Shown here piece by piece: positions 28,401 to 43,400 of a DNA stretch of 64,000 bases. How positions within the stretch are numbered: the first letter of the stretch is position 1; each line of letters begins with the position of its first letter. This DNA is from Misgurnus anguillicaudatus. Its lineage: Eukaryota; Chordata; Actinopteri; Cypriniformes; Cobitidae. The notes beneath the pieces are model-generated. The model was not told the origin of the DNA, did not search any database, and saw only the letters and a list, made by a program, of their open reading frames with translations. Both the position numbers and the translations under genes were made by a program. Where the stretch lies: assembly GCF_027580225.2 (NCBI RefSeq), contig NC_073361.2, positions 17,245,001 to 17,309,000 on the forward strand, in the 5' to 3' direction.

Positions 28401-31400
28401 ACTCCAGGGGAGCTGGAAAATAAGCCCATTTTCAAAAAAAGTGGAGTGTCCCTTTAACAAGCAGATTACATTGATAAATGCTAACTAAAATTTAAAGCGA
28501 CAAACAAATCCCTAAAATTTCATGACTTGGAAAAAAATATATAAAATGTCTGGAATTCCATGTCCTGTGAGAACCATGTCAATAATTTCTGCAAAAGTTG
28601 GTGTGGTGTACTTTAGTGCTTGAAGACCTGGGCTTGCATCTGGGAACTTGTTGGATTAAAGTAAGAGACACATTTTGGGTTAACTATAACCCCAACAGCA
28701 CAAACAAATCAGAAAAGCTGTGTGGTAATATACTAATTTTCTTTAAATTAACTCCACTGTAAGTCATGATACTCACATTTCTAAACATTACTGTCGACTG
28801 CAAAGAAATTCATGCTGTGTTTTAAAATATTGCTTGTGTTATGAAACATACCGAACTAAATTAACCATAACATCAAAAAGCTATAACAAGCAAGCACCCT
28901 GACTGAACGATACCTTTGATTTCAGCTGCCAGCTTATAAAACGAAAATGTATGCAGGAAAATGTCTTGGTACATCAGATTTGCATTACACAGTGGGAGTT
29001 TTCGATTTACAGATCCTCGAGGAGTTACTCCATAAATAACAAAATGAAATTAAAAGCATCATTAGATTTGTATGTTTCCCCTGATGGCAGGTAGAGGTAC
29101 AAGTCTCCCTATGAGGGTAGTAAAACCGTTATGCATATAAAGCATGAGAGAGAGAGTATTTTAGGAAATACAAATTTGTCTTGTCTGCCTAAATGGTCTC
29201 AGCGAGTTTGTTTTGAGGAGCAAACAGATGTTGTTGGGTGTTTTCACACCCTCATTAACCACAGGTGCACACTGAACTCAATAGCAACTACAGCTTATTG
29301 GTTTCAGATTTAATTAAAAAGCACAGCAGTCTCAATACCCATCACCCTGCTTAAAATAAAACACATTAAAGTCATTTCATACCTTTAATCAATAGAAAGA
29401 CAGTGATTAACACTCAAGACATGAGCTTTGGTGCTCATACCCGAGACTCGCACTCTTTTTCTTTCCAAACTTTCCATATAAATAACTATTAAATATATCT
29501 TCCAGCATGCTGTTGGATGAAAACTTTAAATTTTATAATCTCCGAACAGGAAACAAAGCCAAGGCAGTAATCAGGTGGCACATTGTGTGTGTGTGGGGGC
29601 TCTAAAGATAGAGCAAGTGTGATTTTGTCAATAAATAAGTCAGTGAGTCACTGTGTGCGTGTGACGGGTTTGTGAGTCACTGTTCTGTGTTTGTGTCGCA
29701 TACTCACTATGTGTGTGTGTGTGTTACCTGTCAGAAGTGTGTGTCAGTCGTAGAAGCAGAGTGTTGAAGAGCCCTGTCAGTTCTCTTTGTAGCCGGTGAC
29801 TGAGGTGGGCCTGGAGCTCATCTGCCTCCCCCTGGATCTGTGTGTTTGTTTGCGGTTCACCACTCAGCAACAGGTTCAATAGGGTGTGTGACTCCTACAC
29901 ACAAACATGCATGGTTACTTAACAATCGGATCTGTCAATTACAGCTGCCCAGTGCCTCTAGACACACCAGCAATAGCAAACCTTTATAGACTTACCTACA
30001 AATCCCCACAGCAGAAAAAATATACTTTTTTGAAGATAAAGAGTGATATCTGGCCATACAGAATTTGTCTAACTACCAAATGTGGTTGCAAAAGTGGTTA
30101 TCTGAAAGTGGACACCAATAACCATTTGCCAAGGAGTTCTGGTTGGCTGCTAAGACACCAAGAGCCAGTTGCTATGGCGTCCTGTTTGGTCGTTAGGACA
30201 CCAAGAGCCAGTCACTAGTGCATCCTGGTTGTTTCTAGAATACCAAGAGATGATTGCTAGGGTGTTCCAGATAGATGCTAGGATATCACAAGCCAGTCGC
30301 TAGGGTGTTCTTGAGAGCCAGTCACTAGAGCCGTTTCTCAATACCAAGTACGCCAAGTTCGGACTTGCGTCCTTCCTAGTTCGGACTTGCAAGTTCAGAC
30401 TCGAAAGAACGAACTTCTGACGCGAAATGCATTCTGGGAAACTTTGTTGTCATAAGTCCACACAAGTCTCCTCTGATGCATCCTCGATAAAATGGGCGGA
30501 TCAAGAACACATCCGGGGATTTTATGTGAACTTGGGCTTGATGCGAACTTTGAATTGGAACAGTACTTGGGCCGCGACTGATGACGTTTCACAAGTCCAC
30601 AAGAACGCAAGTACAGACAAGAACGCATATTGAGAAACGGCTTAGGTCATCCTGGTTGGTTGCCAGAATACCAATATATGGTTGCTAGGGTGTTCCAGGT
30701 GGATGCTAGGACACCAAGAGCCTGTAGCTAAAGTGTATTGGTTTGGTTGCTGGGACCCCAGGAGATGATTTTTAGGGTGTTATATGGGGTTGTTAGAATA
30801 TCATAAGACAAGTAATCTTGTTAGTTTCTAGGACACCATGAGCCAGTTGCTAGGACACCATGAGCCAGTCACCAGGGCATCATGGTTGGTTGCTAGTACA
30901 CCAAGAGACGGTTGCTAGGGTGTTCCAGGTGGTTGCTACAGTAGGACATCACAAACCAGTTGCTAGAGTGTTCTTGAGAGCCAGTCACTAGGGCATCCTG
31001 GTTGGTTGCCAGAATACCAAGAGATGGTTGCTAGGGTGTTTCAGGTGGATGCTAAAACACCAAGAACCAGAAGCTAAAGTGTTCTGGTTTGGTTGCTAGG
31101 ACCCCAAAAGAAGATTTTTGGAGTGTTATATTGGGTTGTTAGAATATCATGAGACATTTGTTTAGAAAGTAATCTTGTTGCTAGGACACCAAGAGCCAGT
31201 CACTAGGGCATTATGGTTGGTTGCTAGTACACCAAGAGACGGTTGCTAGGGTGTTCCAAGTGGTTGCTAGGACATCACAAACCAGTTGCTAGAGTGTTCT
31301 TGAGAGCCAGTCACTAGGGCATCCTGGTTGGTTGCCAGAATAGCAAGAGATGATTGCTAGGGTGTTCCAGGGGGATGCTAGGACACCAAGAGCCAGTAGC

Positions 31401-34400
31401 TAAGGTGTTCTGGTTGGTTGCTAGGACCCAAAGAGATGATTGTTTGGGTGTTATAGGGGGTTGTTAGAACATCACAGAGACATTTGCTTTAGTTATCTTG
31501 TGGGTTGCAGGACACCATGCGCCAACTTCCATGGAGTCCTGGTTGGCTGCTAGGACACCATGAGCCAGTCCCTAGGGCATCATGGTTGGTTGCTAGTACA
31601 CCAAGAGATGGTTGCTAGGACACCAAGATCCAGTCGCTAAGGTCTACTGGTTAGTTGCTAGGGCGCCAAGAGACAGTAACTATGATGTTCCAGATGGTTG
31701 CTAAAGGGCTCATTATAATTGTGCATTCGTCCTACAGCATAGTCACAATGGCGTAGGCTACACATTGGTTTTCATGTATAGTTCTGCGTCGTCGTCCGTG
31801 TCGACGTGCAAACACACATCCAGACCCCTTGGTAGGCATGCATGTTTGTAACCAAAACTGATTCTTCTTGGCCAGTAAACCACAAACGAAGAAGGAGCAG
31901 CAGCTACAGCATAGATCTTACGCACGACTATACCTTGGGCTTTAGACACCAAGAGACAGTTGCTAGAGTGTCCTGGTTGGTTGCTAAGACACCGACAGAT
32001 GGTTGCTAGGCTGTCCAGGTAGTTGATAGGACACCAAGAGACACATAACAAGGCATTTGCTTGAGTAATCTTTTTGGTTGCTAGGACACCAAGAGCTAGG
32101 GTTGCTAGGGTGTCCTGGATGGTTGCAAGGAAACCAAGAACCAGTTTGCTAGGGTGTTCTGGTTGGTTGCTAGGACACCAAGAGCCAGTTGCTAGGGTGT
32201 TTCTGTAGTTCGTTTTGTTAAAGTATTGCATTAGCAGCCAAAGCTCATGGATTCCCAAGAAGAACATTTACTGATAAAAAATATAGAGTGAATGCATTGT
32301 AAGTTGTTTAGGAAAAAGGATCTGCCAAATGCATAAATGTAAATGTGTCCTGATTGGTTTCTAGAGAATTTCGATGCTGTCAGGGTGTTGAGTGTGATTG
32401 CTTACCGTCTGTCACAAGCTAACGGAAACCCAGCTCCAAGTATCTTTACATTTACGATCTATAAATATTTATAGGATCCCTTCTTTAATGTAAGTATTAG
32501 ATATATTTTGCCAGTTCAGTTCGCTTCTCATCAATAATCCACACAAACATAGCTATCATTCATGTCTGTAGCAGGACGACAAGTTATACACTCAAAATTT
32601 GGGTGGAGAAATATATTTGCCTTAGCAAGCACTAAACAGAATAAATCAATTCAGTATTCTGACTATGAGCTCTATTTAGAAAGCACAGATGTTTGAGAAG
32701 CACTCCAGCGACTGTGGATTCGCTCTGCGTTTCACCGCCTCCCCCACGCCGCATTTCATCAAATCCAGCTTTCTCCATCGAGCATCACGGCAGCTTTGTG
32801 TGCATACATACGCATTAATGTGAGGCAGGCTGAAACTTTGAGGAAACGCTGCTATTAATCCCGGTGTGAAAAACAAAAACAGCAACTGTCGAAGAAATAA
32901 CTACGGTTGACAAACGGCTCTCCGTTACCGGCAGTAATACGATATTAATGTATTTCTATCTCTCTGCTGTGTGATTTATTTCAGCTCTTCTTAATAAATA
33001 CACCACACTGTGCTCATTAAAGGCGTGTGGTGGGGGGCACAGTAATTTTATTAAAGGTAAGATAAGACTCTTTATTGTTTTACGAGGCCTGTAAAGTCGT
33101 CAAAGACAAACACACGTATACAGCAGCTCTGGTTTATTTGTGAATACCTGGTTTAAAAGCAGTTCTAGTAGCCATTTCAGATCCTGGTGGTCTGCTTCAG
33201 ACTGATTCTGCTTGAAAAAGGTGTTGAGGAATGACACAATGTCCACCAATAGCCTCTCATCTTGATGGCAGGCTGGGCGTACCATGAGAAATCTATGAAT
33301 TAAAATATATGAAATGATCTGCTTAGCTTAAAGGAATATTCAATTTTCTTAAAAGAAAAATCCAGATAATTTACTCACCACAATGTCATCCAAAATGTTG
33401 ATGTCTTTCTTTGTTCAGTCGAGAAGAAATTATGTTTTTTGAGGAAAACATTGCAGGATTTTTCTCATTTTAATGGACTTTAATAGACACCAACAATTAA
33501 TACTTAACTCAACACTTAACAGTTTTTTTCAACAGAGTTTCAAAGGACTAAAAACACTCCCAACCGAGGCACAAGGGTCTTATCTAGCAAAACGATTGTC
33601 ATTTTTGACAAGAAAAATAACAAATATACACTTTTAAACAACAACTTCTCATCCAGATGCGGTCGTCATGCGCTAGTGTGACCAGACGCAATACGTCATC
33701 ACGTCAAGAGGTCACAGTGGACGAACGCGAAACTCCGCCCCAGTGTTTACAAGTGGGGTGAAAGAGGACTGTTCCTACATTGTTGTATGTCAACTGATAC
33801 TAATTAATGTCTTTGTGTCAGTTTATTGTTTACAATGGTCCGCAAATGTGCGTTTTATATATGTAACATGTGACCTCCCTACGTCACTCATTTGCGTTAG
33901 GTCGCGCTGGACCGGATCTAAACGAAAAGTTGTGCTTTAAAAGTGTATATTTGTTGTTTTTCTTGTCAAGAATGACGGTCGTTTTGCTAGATAAGACCCT
34001 TATGCCTCGTTTGGGATTGTTTATAGTCCTTTGAAACTCCGTTTAAAAAAACTGTTAAGTGTTGAGTTAAGTATTAAATGTTGGTGTCCATCAAAGTCCA
34101 TCAAAATTAGAAAAATCCTGCAATGCTTTCCCCAAAAAACACAATTTCCTCCCAACCGAACAAAGAAAGACACCAACATTTTGGATGAGCTTTAACAACG
34201 TATACTTAAATGTTCATTGGACCGAACCATTTATTTACAATGCCAAAGTACTTGCTGCCGATTGAGCTTAATTTGCACTAAAGCGTTCTTTATCTTTAGT
34301 AAAATAGATATCGGTTAAAGTGGTGTCCCGCTTTTCGTCTGGAAATCTGTCAGCTCATTCATTTTTTGGGATTGTGATATGCAAGCACACTCTATCAAAC

Positions 34401-37400
34401 TCATGCTTGGTGATTACGCATCACAAATCTATAGACCCAAATATACACACAGACGTACCTCCTCACAGCTGCGTGCCAGTTAAGGGTTTGCAGGATGCTT
34501 TTGTTGCTCTGGGTGGTGGATTTGAGGGCCAATCGGTCAGCCAGAAGGTACAGGTGCATCCTGGTCATAGCGGAGGTCACGGCACTGTGTGAACTGGCAT
34601 CCTCGACCGCCTCAATGCAGTCCTGCAAACCCGATCTGATGCTGCTTATCCGTAACACTACAGACAGGGATTCGGACAGCACCAGATCACTGTGAAACCT
34701 TGAGGATGAGACATCATTAGAAAGCGGTATGGATTCTGTTCACAACAGGATACAAGAAACCTTAGGAGGGTATATAAATTATATAAATGTGTTTCTTATA
34801 CAAAGCTATTGTATGGCTTATGAGAATGTGCACACTTTGTACTAATTCTACTTTTTTGCATTTGGGGTGAGTTATTCTTTGTACTAATTCTACTTTTTTT
34901 GCATTTGGGGTGAATTATTCTTGAATTAGGGCCAGACAGGTTTACAGCCAACGGGTCTGTATTAATTTTATCTTTGGTTACAAAAGAGCAGCAGAAGTGC
35001 TTTTAAAAAGACATATGTCCCAAAGGGTAATTGTGTGGTGCAGCAGTTTGCCAAAGTAAAACTCTTAAGATAAACCAGATTTACTGTCTACAACTCCCAG
35101 TGCTCAATACAATTTAAATGTAAAAAACCCCTCTAAAAATCAATAAAAACTCCAAAATTCAATTTCTTAAAGACAAAGCCCCCTTAAGCTCATAAATACA
35201 CATTAGTAAATTCAACTTACTCTGGTACATCACTTCTAAAGCCCTTTAGATGCTCCAGTAGCCCATCAATCCCAGAATGCCAAGCTCTGTTCCAGGTGAT
35301 CTGCAGTGCCTCCCAAGCCGGCTTCAGACTCAGCAGGTCTGAGTACATAGGGAGAACCGAACAGTAGGGACTCACCGCATGGTGTGAAGGAGCTTTAAAT
35401 GGCAGATTATACCTGTGAGAATAGCAAGGGTGAGAAGGAATGAGACATATATTTCATATCCCATTCGTCTTTGACACCTTTTAATGCACAGCTTGAATGT
35501 TTTGTAATTTGATTTACCTTCGTATTACAGAGGCGGGCAGTGAGAACGGAGACAATGCTGTATCTGAGCCTGCTTTATCAGTCCTGTTTGAGGAATAAAG
35601 ATGTTAAATGTAACACAAGTCGAAGCTTTCCTGTTTCATTAAAGGTTTGTAGTTGCCATAATTCGTTTGAACCCGAAATGTTTTTCTTTGTTCTTCAGAA
35701 CCCCAATGCAGATCTGTGTTGGGATTCTGAAGAACAAAACCAGTCGTAAGATATTTAATTTAGATTTATACATCATCCAAAAGCTAAATAAATAGGCTTT
35801 CCATTGATGTATGGTTTGTTAGGACAGGATAATATTTGTCTGACATATAATGATTTGAAAATCTGGAACTTGAGAGTGCAAAAAAATCTAAATATTGAGA
35901 AAACCACATTTAAAATCCAAATGAAGTCCTTACTACGCGTATTAATTAAAACGATTTTTTTTTTTAAGTGCTCTCTACTGGCTTACCGCTGTAATGACCT
36001 TGTTGATTGAATGGGGAAAGTTGTAAGATTTAACATAAACCAAACTTGAATGGAAAAATCCTAGATGGGTGGCATAGTGTAGTTTGTAGGCGAGTTTCTG
36101 GCCAATTTTGATAGCAGTTTTGCTCCATCCACTCAAAAAAATAACGTTTTTGGGATTTCAAATTGTGGGGTTTTGAGAAAGTGGTTTCAAATGACACGGG
36201 GATAAGTAAAAATGATCAACTTAACTCTCCCTTTAAAGGGATAGTTCGTCAAAAATGATATTTAAACCCATGATTTACTCACCCCAAGCCGCCCGAGATG
36301 CATATGTCCATCATTTTTCAGACGAACAAAATTTCAGTTTAGAAAATGTTTTAGATCATTCCGTTAAACAAATGTAAAGTTACAGGGTCCACTGCTTCAA
36401 GTCCAAAAAATGTCCATCCATCCTTCACAAGAAATCCAAACTGCTCCACAGTGATAAACAAAGGCCTTCTGAGGGTAATCTGCGCAGTTTTGTTTGAAGA
36501 AATATCCATATTTAAAAATAACTAGCTTCCGGTAACGCCGCCATCTTAAACTCCTCTGTATTCAGGAGAGAGTATTACCGTAGTGTATGCACTTTTCTTA
36601 GTGACGTATGACAAATGCGGTGGGGGGGCACAGAGTAGCAACACAGAACCCTCCGTAAACTGCGTACGCTCTCATCTTGAATGCGGACGCGACTAAGATG
36701 GCGGCGCTACTGAAAGCTAGTTATTTTCGTTATAACGTTTTAAATTTGGATATTTCTACAACAGCACCGCGTGGATTACCCTCAGAAGGCCTTTGTTTAT
36801 CATCATGGAGCCGTTTGGATTTCTTTTGTGAAGGATGGATGCACATTTTTGGACTTGAAGGACGTGGACCCTGTAACTTTACATTTGATTAACTGAAATA
36901 TCTAAAACATTTTAAAATGTTAAAAAATAACTGAAAATTTGTTTATCTGAAAAATATGGACATATGCATCTCGGACAGCTTGGGGGTGAGTAAATCGTGG
37001 GTTTAATATAACTTTTGGCCGAACTATCCCTTTAAGGGTTAGTTACTATAATACTATAATATTAAAATCAAAAACATACCAAACATCCATTCGTGCTATT
37101 TCATCAAACAGCAGAATGGATATCAATGCAGCAGCTTCGCTCACGTCACCTTTGTTTTCCTTTATTAACAAAGTAGCTTTAAAAAAAAGAATAAAAAAGA
37201 ATAAATTGCATATTTATGCCTCATTAAATGCATGATTTGTGCATGCACTGTAAATATTTTAAAGAGCGTAATTTCTATATATTAACATAGGCAAGAATAA
37301 AGCATTTTAATATCAGAAAAATGGATACACTATACAGTAGCTATACTGTAGCTTTAAGAACCACATCCTGGGACACATATGAAATGCAACATAAAACAAA

Positions 37401-40400
37401 GCTTTAAAGGGCAAAACAGCACAGCTCATTTATTATAAATTAGAAAAACAAGAAAATGTTCACAAAAAATAATGTTAGTGCACTCAAGATGAAGACAAAC
37501 CACCAAACGCATTTACAAACAGCATATGAGGGAGCTCTTAGTTGGAAATCCTTATAAATATCTGGAAGATTTAAGGAACATGTTTAAAAAATTATATCTG
37601 CCATTTGTGCATAGAGAACTTAAAGGGTATTTTACGAACTTGGCCATTTGAATGTTTTAAACCAGTAACTATGATAGTAAAACTAAACTTTATAACTACC
37701 CCGAGCTGAAATTATGTCTTGTTAGTGGTTTTCTGGGCATTGCAGATCATACCTCTGAGCAATGTGATGAGAAGAGATGTCTGCTGAGCCAGACTGTGAC
37801 GCAGGGAGGGGTCTTCAAACACCAGCTTTCTCAGCATGCATATGCTGGGCTCCAACAAGCAATCCAAGCTCTGCATAATGACACAAAACCTGAATGCAAC
37901 ACCTTTTACTGTCATAAGATCCCTGCAGATCTCATCTGGGGCATGAGAAGCTCTGGATGAAATATGTTAAATTATAAATTGTTGTGTTGCTAATTGCCGG
38001 AAGAACTTTGACACGGTGTTATGCATGGGTGAAAGCACATCTGCAATAAACAACAGCAGTGTTAAGTGGTTTAGAAAGGTGTTACCACATTTACCACACG
38101 GTAAGAGAAAAGTCACAACATGTCACAACAACAAAGTCAGCTTCAGTCACAACATTCAGTGAAACTCTTGCATGAGACGGCCTCAAAGCCCAGCAGTCAT
38201 AACAAACAGCCAAAACAACATCATAATTGCAGGCAACAGCTAACTAGGCATAGCAAATGGAGGCGAAGTATCAGATTCTGCTTTTGGCGTAACTGCCAGG
38301 ACATTTCTGTGTGTAATTCGCGTTAATTAGCCGCATTAGCAGCAGGGCAGAATTGGGCACAAAGCTTTCAGCCTGGGGATGTACAGATCATACGAAAGAA
38401 GAAAATTAGGACTGACTGATTCTTGACAGACACTAGTATCTAACAGCATGTTCAGTCTTCAGTTGTGTTGATGTTCTGGAACTGAATTCATTCATAATAA
38501 AATGCCAGATTTACCGCTGCATTGTTGTAGACGCTCTCTGAGATGAAAGATACAAGCTTGTCTGATAAACCCAAGGTCTTCAGAACAGCATGCATTGATG
38601 GATCTATAAAAATTCAATGACATACAAATTAGGGATGAATAATAAATAGATGGATGGCTTATGGACAAAAAGACGCATTTATAGAAAGCAGCATGGACGG
38701 CATAGGTGGCTATTAGATGAATAGTTGCATAGACAGATAGCTAGATGGCTATAGACGGATGCATACAGGGTTCCCACACCTTAGTTAACTTCAAATTCAA
38801 GGACCTTTCAAGGACTTTCCAGGTCTAACCCTCACATTCAAGGACTAAATTTGGGGACACATTTCAAGTAAGAGCAAGATCATGTTACCTTTTAAGATAC
38901 ATTGTTACAGTTCCCTTTCGAGGGAACTCATGCTCGTGACACTTTGGGGACGCCTCCAGGGGTAAGTGCATCTGAATGTGTATATAAAATTCAACCAGTG
39001 GTGAGGCTTAACGACAAAGACAGGGTAACGCGGGAGTCAGGAATTATATCGCTATATGAAATATTGCCAAAGACGGCATTATAGAGACGCAGGAACTATG
39101 GCAAGGAAGACGCAGCATCTCGTTCCCTTCTCAGGGAACAACAGTTACATACGTAACCCGAGACGTTTTCATGTGTCAAACACAACTATGCAAAAAAGCA
39201 TTTTGGTATGAATCAAGACTCGCATACAGAAGATATAAGCATTTAAAGCGAACAGTTTAGCACGTGTGCTTAAAAAGTCTAGAATTTTTATGATATTATC
39301 CTACACTACACATGGAATAATATAGATTTTTTTTTCTTGCATAAAATAGATTCAAGCACTCTCAAGATTCACAAACTTTCAAGGATTTCAAGGACCCGTG
39401 GGAACCCTGTGCATAGACTGATTGATGGATGTACAGACAGATGGATTAATGTATGGATACCTTGCAGAACAACAGCCAGCTGTTCAGCTGCAGATCTCCG
39501 TAAAACTACATCCACAGTCTCTGACGTGAGAATATTGTACAACTTATTTACAGACTCCACCTGTTCAGATAGAAAAAAGTCCATACAGAGAAGGAGAAAG
39601 AAAGAAAAAGAGAGAGAAAGAGAGAGAGGTATATCAAATTAACGAACTGCACTGGGAGCACAGCAGCATAATTAAGATATAGATAAATATTTTAGTAGCG
39701 TCTCTTGCAGTGATTTTCAAACAGGAAAAGCATTCTTATTTGTCCTGAGCAGCCTGTTGTTAAATTATATTTCTTCCCCAAAAGAAATAAACCATTACTG
39801 GTGCACATTTATATGCAAGCAAAATTATAGTCCTAGGTATTTTGCCAAACTCAAAGCGATCTGTTAAAAAAAAACTAAAGCATTGTAAATCAGCAGTTAT
39901 TCGCTAACAGGCCAATTACCTTCACAATCGACTTATCGACTCGATTATTCAACTTGATGTCAACAGATTTATTGAGAATGAAGAGATCTGGTATAGAGGA
40001 CAGCACAGAACTGTCCAGAGCTGGTCTGGAGGTCCCGGCACCTTCAACGCTGGTCAGGTGCGTCAGCAGGTGCTTGACTGCAATAGTCCTCACACTGAAA
40101 GCACCAAAGGAAAGCAATGAGCGCATTCAACAGTATGCACTGCAGCAATGGGTGGGAAGTAGGGGTGTGACGAGATCTTGCAAGATTAAATATGTATCAC
40201 GAAATTAATTATGTCACGAGATTTCTCGGGGGGGGTGAAATGCTGGCCGTTTATCACACAAACGGCCGCATCCTTTGGAGGTCGCATTTGTAGACTGCAT
40301 ACTTCATAAAGACTGTCTTATTACAGAATATTAACAATTATAAAGTTTACTATTGTATTACGTAAATCGTAATTTGTTGTAATATGCTTATGACTTGCGA

Positions 40401-43400
40401 ATGTAATGCTCAGTTAACTAAAATAAACCAGGCTTGATGACGTATGCAGCCTGCATATGCAACCTCCGGAGGATGCAGCTTTCTGTTTGAGAAACGGTCA
40501 GTGTCAGAGGTGTCTTAGCAGATTAAAAACAAGTGAGTTTACATGATTTTATCTTTGCATGTCCTTGATCAAGATGAAAAGTGATTATATCATTTCTGTT
40601 GTAACGAATTGGACAAATATTAAAGATTTAAATGGATTTAAACGTTGTTTGGTTAAAAGTATGCAGCTAAAGTTTAGATTCTAAAGTGAAAGTAACAAAA
40701 GCAGGTCTGTTAGCGCTCCCTGCAGGCATTTGTTATAATACATAATGCTGTTTTTTATTACAAAGGCTACTTATTACTTATTAAAGGATACTTTATTTGA
40801 ACAAATGATTATTGCATCATTATGTAATTTTAAAGGTAATTGCTAAATTGGGTATATTTTTATTACGGAAAATATCAAAATACTTCATTATCAATTAGCA
40901 AAATAATTGTTAGGGACAGTCCTTGATTACTTAAAACATTTTAAAATAATGTGATTTCTGTTGCCCATTCATTTATTTTATTATTGAGTATTTCTTAAAA
41001 AAATGTAAAAATCTCGTCTCGTCTCGTTCTCATGAACCCAATATCGTGTCTCGTCTCGTAGATTAAGTGTCTCCTCACACCCCTAGTGTGTAGTGAAGAC
41101 ATGAAGAAAAAAACCCAAAAGCACATTCATATGAAACAGTCCGAAACCTTTGTGCACTTTGCCACACAGGCTGTGCACATTGAACTCACGCATGATGCTT
41201 GGTGAACAGAAGCCGGAGGGCGGCCCGTAGCCTGACTGTCAGAGAACGCACCTCATCTCCATTATCGGCAGATGCTTCGCTTATCAGCAAAGCGCAGTTT
41301 CCCAGGACGTCGTCTGTGCATGCGTAACTCTAATATACATAAATGCATCAACAACAAACAAAACACTCGCAAATGAAAACCCAGCTGAGCACAATAATAA
41401 ACAAACACGTTATGTCAAGAGAGCATTTTACTTCCGCTTTATTGACAGAACGAACCAATTACAGAGCGCCCTCAGCAAAACATGAGGCAAACGTGATGAC
41501 CTTGACAAGATTTATGAATATTCAAAGACAGATGCGGCCCCCCAACACACCCTTGCTATATGAGGGTTTAAAAAATAAGGAAGTTTGCTAACCTTGTTTA
41601 AAATAGAATGTGACGTAACATTGATATTACTAGTCTGCCCCAGGCGTCTAGCAAACATGTTAATATTAGACAGAATTTTTTTCCCCGGCCCAGTTTGATT
41701 TAAGATTGCATTTGCGTATGTGTATGTGTGAACAGAGAGGGAAAGAAAGACTGTGCACCTGTAATACGGGAATGACTACGTAAAGGGCCTCATTAAACCT
41801 GCTCCAGCTTGCGGCTGTCATCATCAATCGTCCTTTCAGCAGATAGAGCAGGATATCCTTGGCAGCGCAGCTCACCTTTGGATCACACATAAACTAAGTT
41901 AATGGCTCCATGATTTTGCACTTACAACAGGCTAGCTACAAATCCAGCATCTACGGTGTGTCACAAAAAGCGGTGACGCAAGGGCGTTTCCAATGTCAAA
42001 CATTATTTTAGCATGACCTTAATAACACATCAAACATCAATGTACGGCTACATAATTTATCAACAAGCTTCGTATCTGTATACCACTGTATTCTTTCATT
42101 GTGCATTACACAGGCGTCTGCTAGAAAAACGAAAAGCTGAATAATTCACCTCTCCTGCTTGGTCTTGAAGGCCAAACACGCTGATTTCATATAGGACGCG
42201 GGGGTGAAACAGGAAGTGCACGCCGCTGCAGATGGATGAGGCGGGTTTGGCCACGTTCTGAACTCCTAAACAGTCCTGTTGGGAAGAGAGAGGGAAGATA
42301 GGGTGGCAATATTGCTGTCTACAGAGGTCAGGTGTCACCATCGCTCTATGTGAAGTGTAATAGAATGGCAAGGAAATGTGATAGCAATTTGTTATATTGC
42401 ACACATACACATGTTATCAATGGTAACCGCAGTTTACCCCCTACATAAAGAACTGTACAACAAATATATTAAATTTCCTGGAGGACACACCAGGTCATAC
42501 CAGCTTAAGAAGTGTTTAAAAACATGCTTAATCATGGCTAGGCAATAGTATATGTAATTAAAATTTTGTAATATGATAACAATTTTAGATTTTTGCTGTG
42601 GTGGTTTGTTGTGCTAAAAAAACGTATATGAAAAAATAGGAACAAGTGTGTTTAACCCTATAACTTCACTGTCCCACAGGTGGGACGTTTGGCATTACAT
42701 ATTTAAAACAATAATTACTTAGTCTAAACCTACACCAATCTTGACAAACTATATATCGTTGGAAAGCTCTAAGAATGTAGTTTTAATATATCAACACCAT
42801 TTTGAAAAAAAAAGTATGTAGTAAGAGTCATTTTCTAAAATGTCGCAGACCAACAGGTGGGCCCAAAATGTTATTACATATTTATTTGTAAATATCCCAT
42901 TAACCTGAAATAACCTCGACAAACTATATATTGTTGGAAAGCTCAGGGAATGTAGTTTTCATATTTCAAGGCCATTTGATGATAGAATTTGTATAGGGAC
43001 AGTTATTTTGTTAAATGTCACTCACCCCATAGGAATACATATAAATGATTATATATTTATAACACTAATACCCTATAATCTTGAAATAATCTTGACAAAC
43101 TATATATTGTTGGAAAGCTCTAGGAATGTAGTTTTCATATTCCAATATTCCAATGATGGAAATTTAGTAGGGACAGTCATTTTGTTATTTGTCACTGACC
43201 CTGTAGGAGGCCATATGAATTCGTATATATTCATAATTCTAATATTCTTCAAAATGAATATATGAATCTTCAAAAATCTTGACAAACTATATATCGTTTG
43301 AAAGCTCTAAGAATGTAATTTTCATATTTCAAAACCTTTTTGCATTTAACACAATGCAGAGACAGTAATTTATTAACTTGTGACAAGATATTGCAACTAA

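Larger units (their letters stand above)
30135..32201. repeat. About 43-bp minisatellite with two nested MITEs
   Basis: Degenerate tandem copies of a unit like GGTTGCTAGGACACCAAGAG followed by CCAGTTGCTAGGGTGTTCT. They form blocks of higher-order similarity (compare 30640-31020 with 30980-31420). Two transposons (30329-30642 and 31705-31941) interrupt the array. It lies in intron 26. Confidence 0.9.

Noticed and set aside
31758..32267. 169-codon minus-strand open frame
   Set aside because: It consists of the minisatellite units read through plus a nested MITE. The tandem repeat merely lacks stops in that frame, and there is no protein motif.
36677..36892. 71-codon plus-strand open frame
   Set aside because: It is part of the arm and loop of the foldback MITE 36233-37035 and has no motif.
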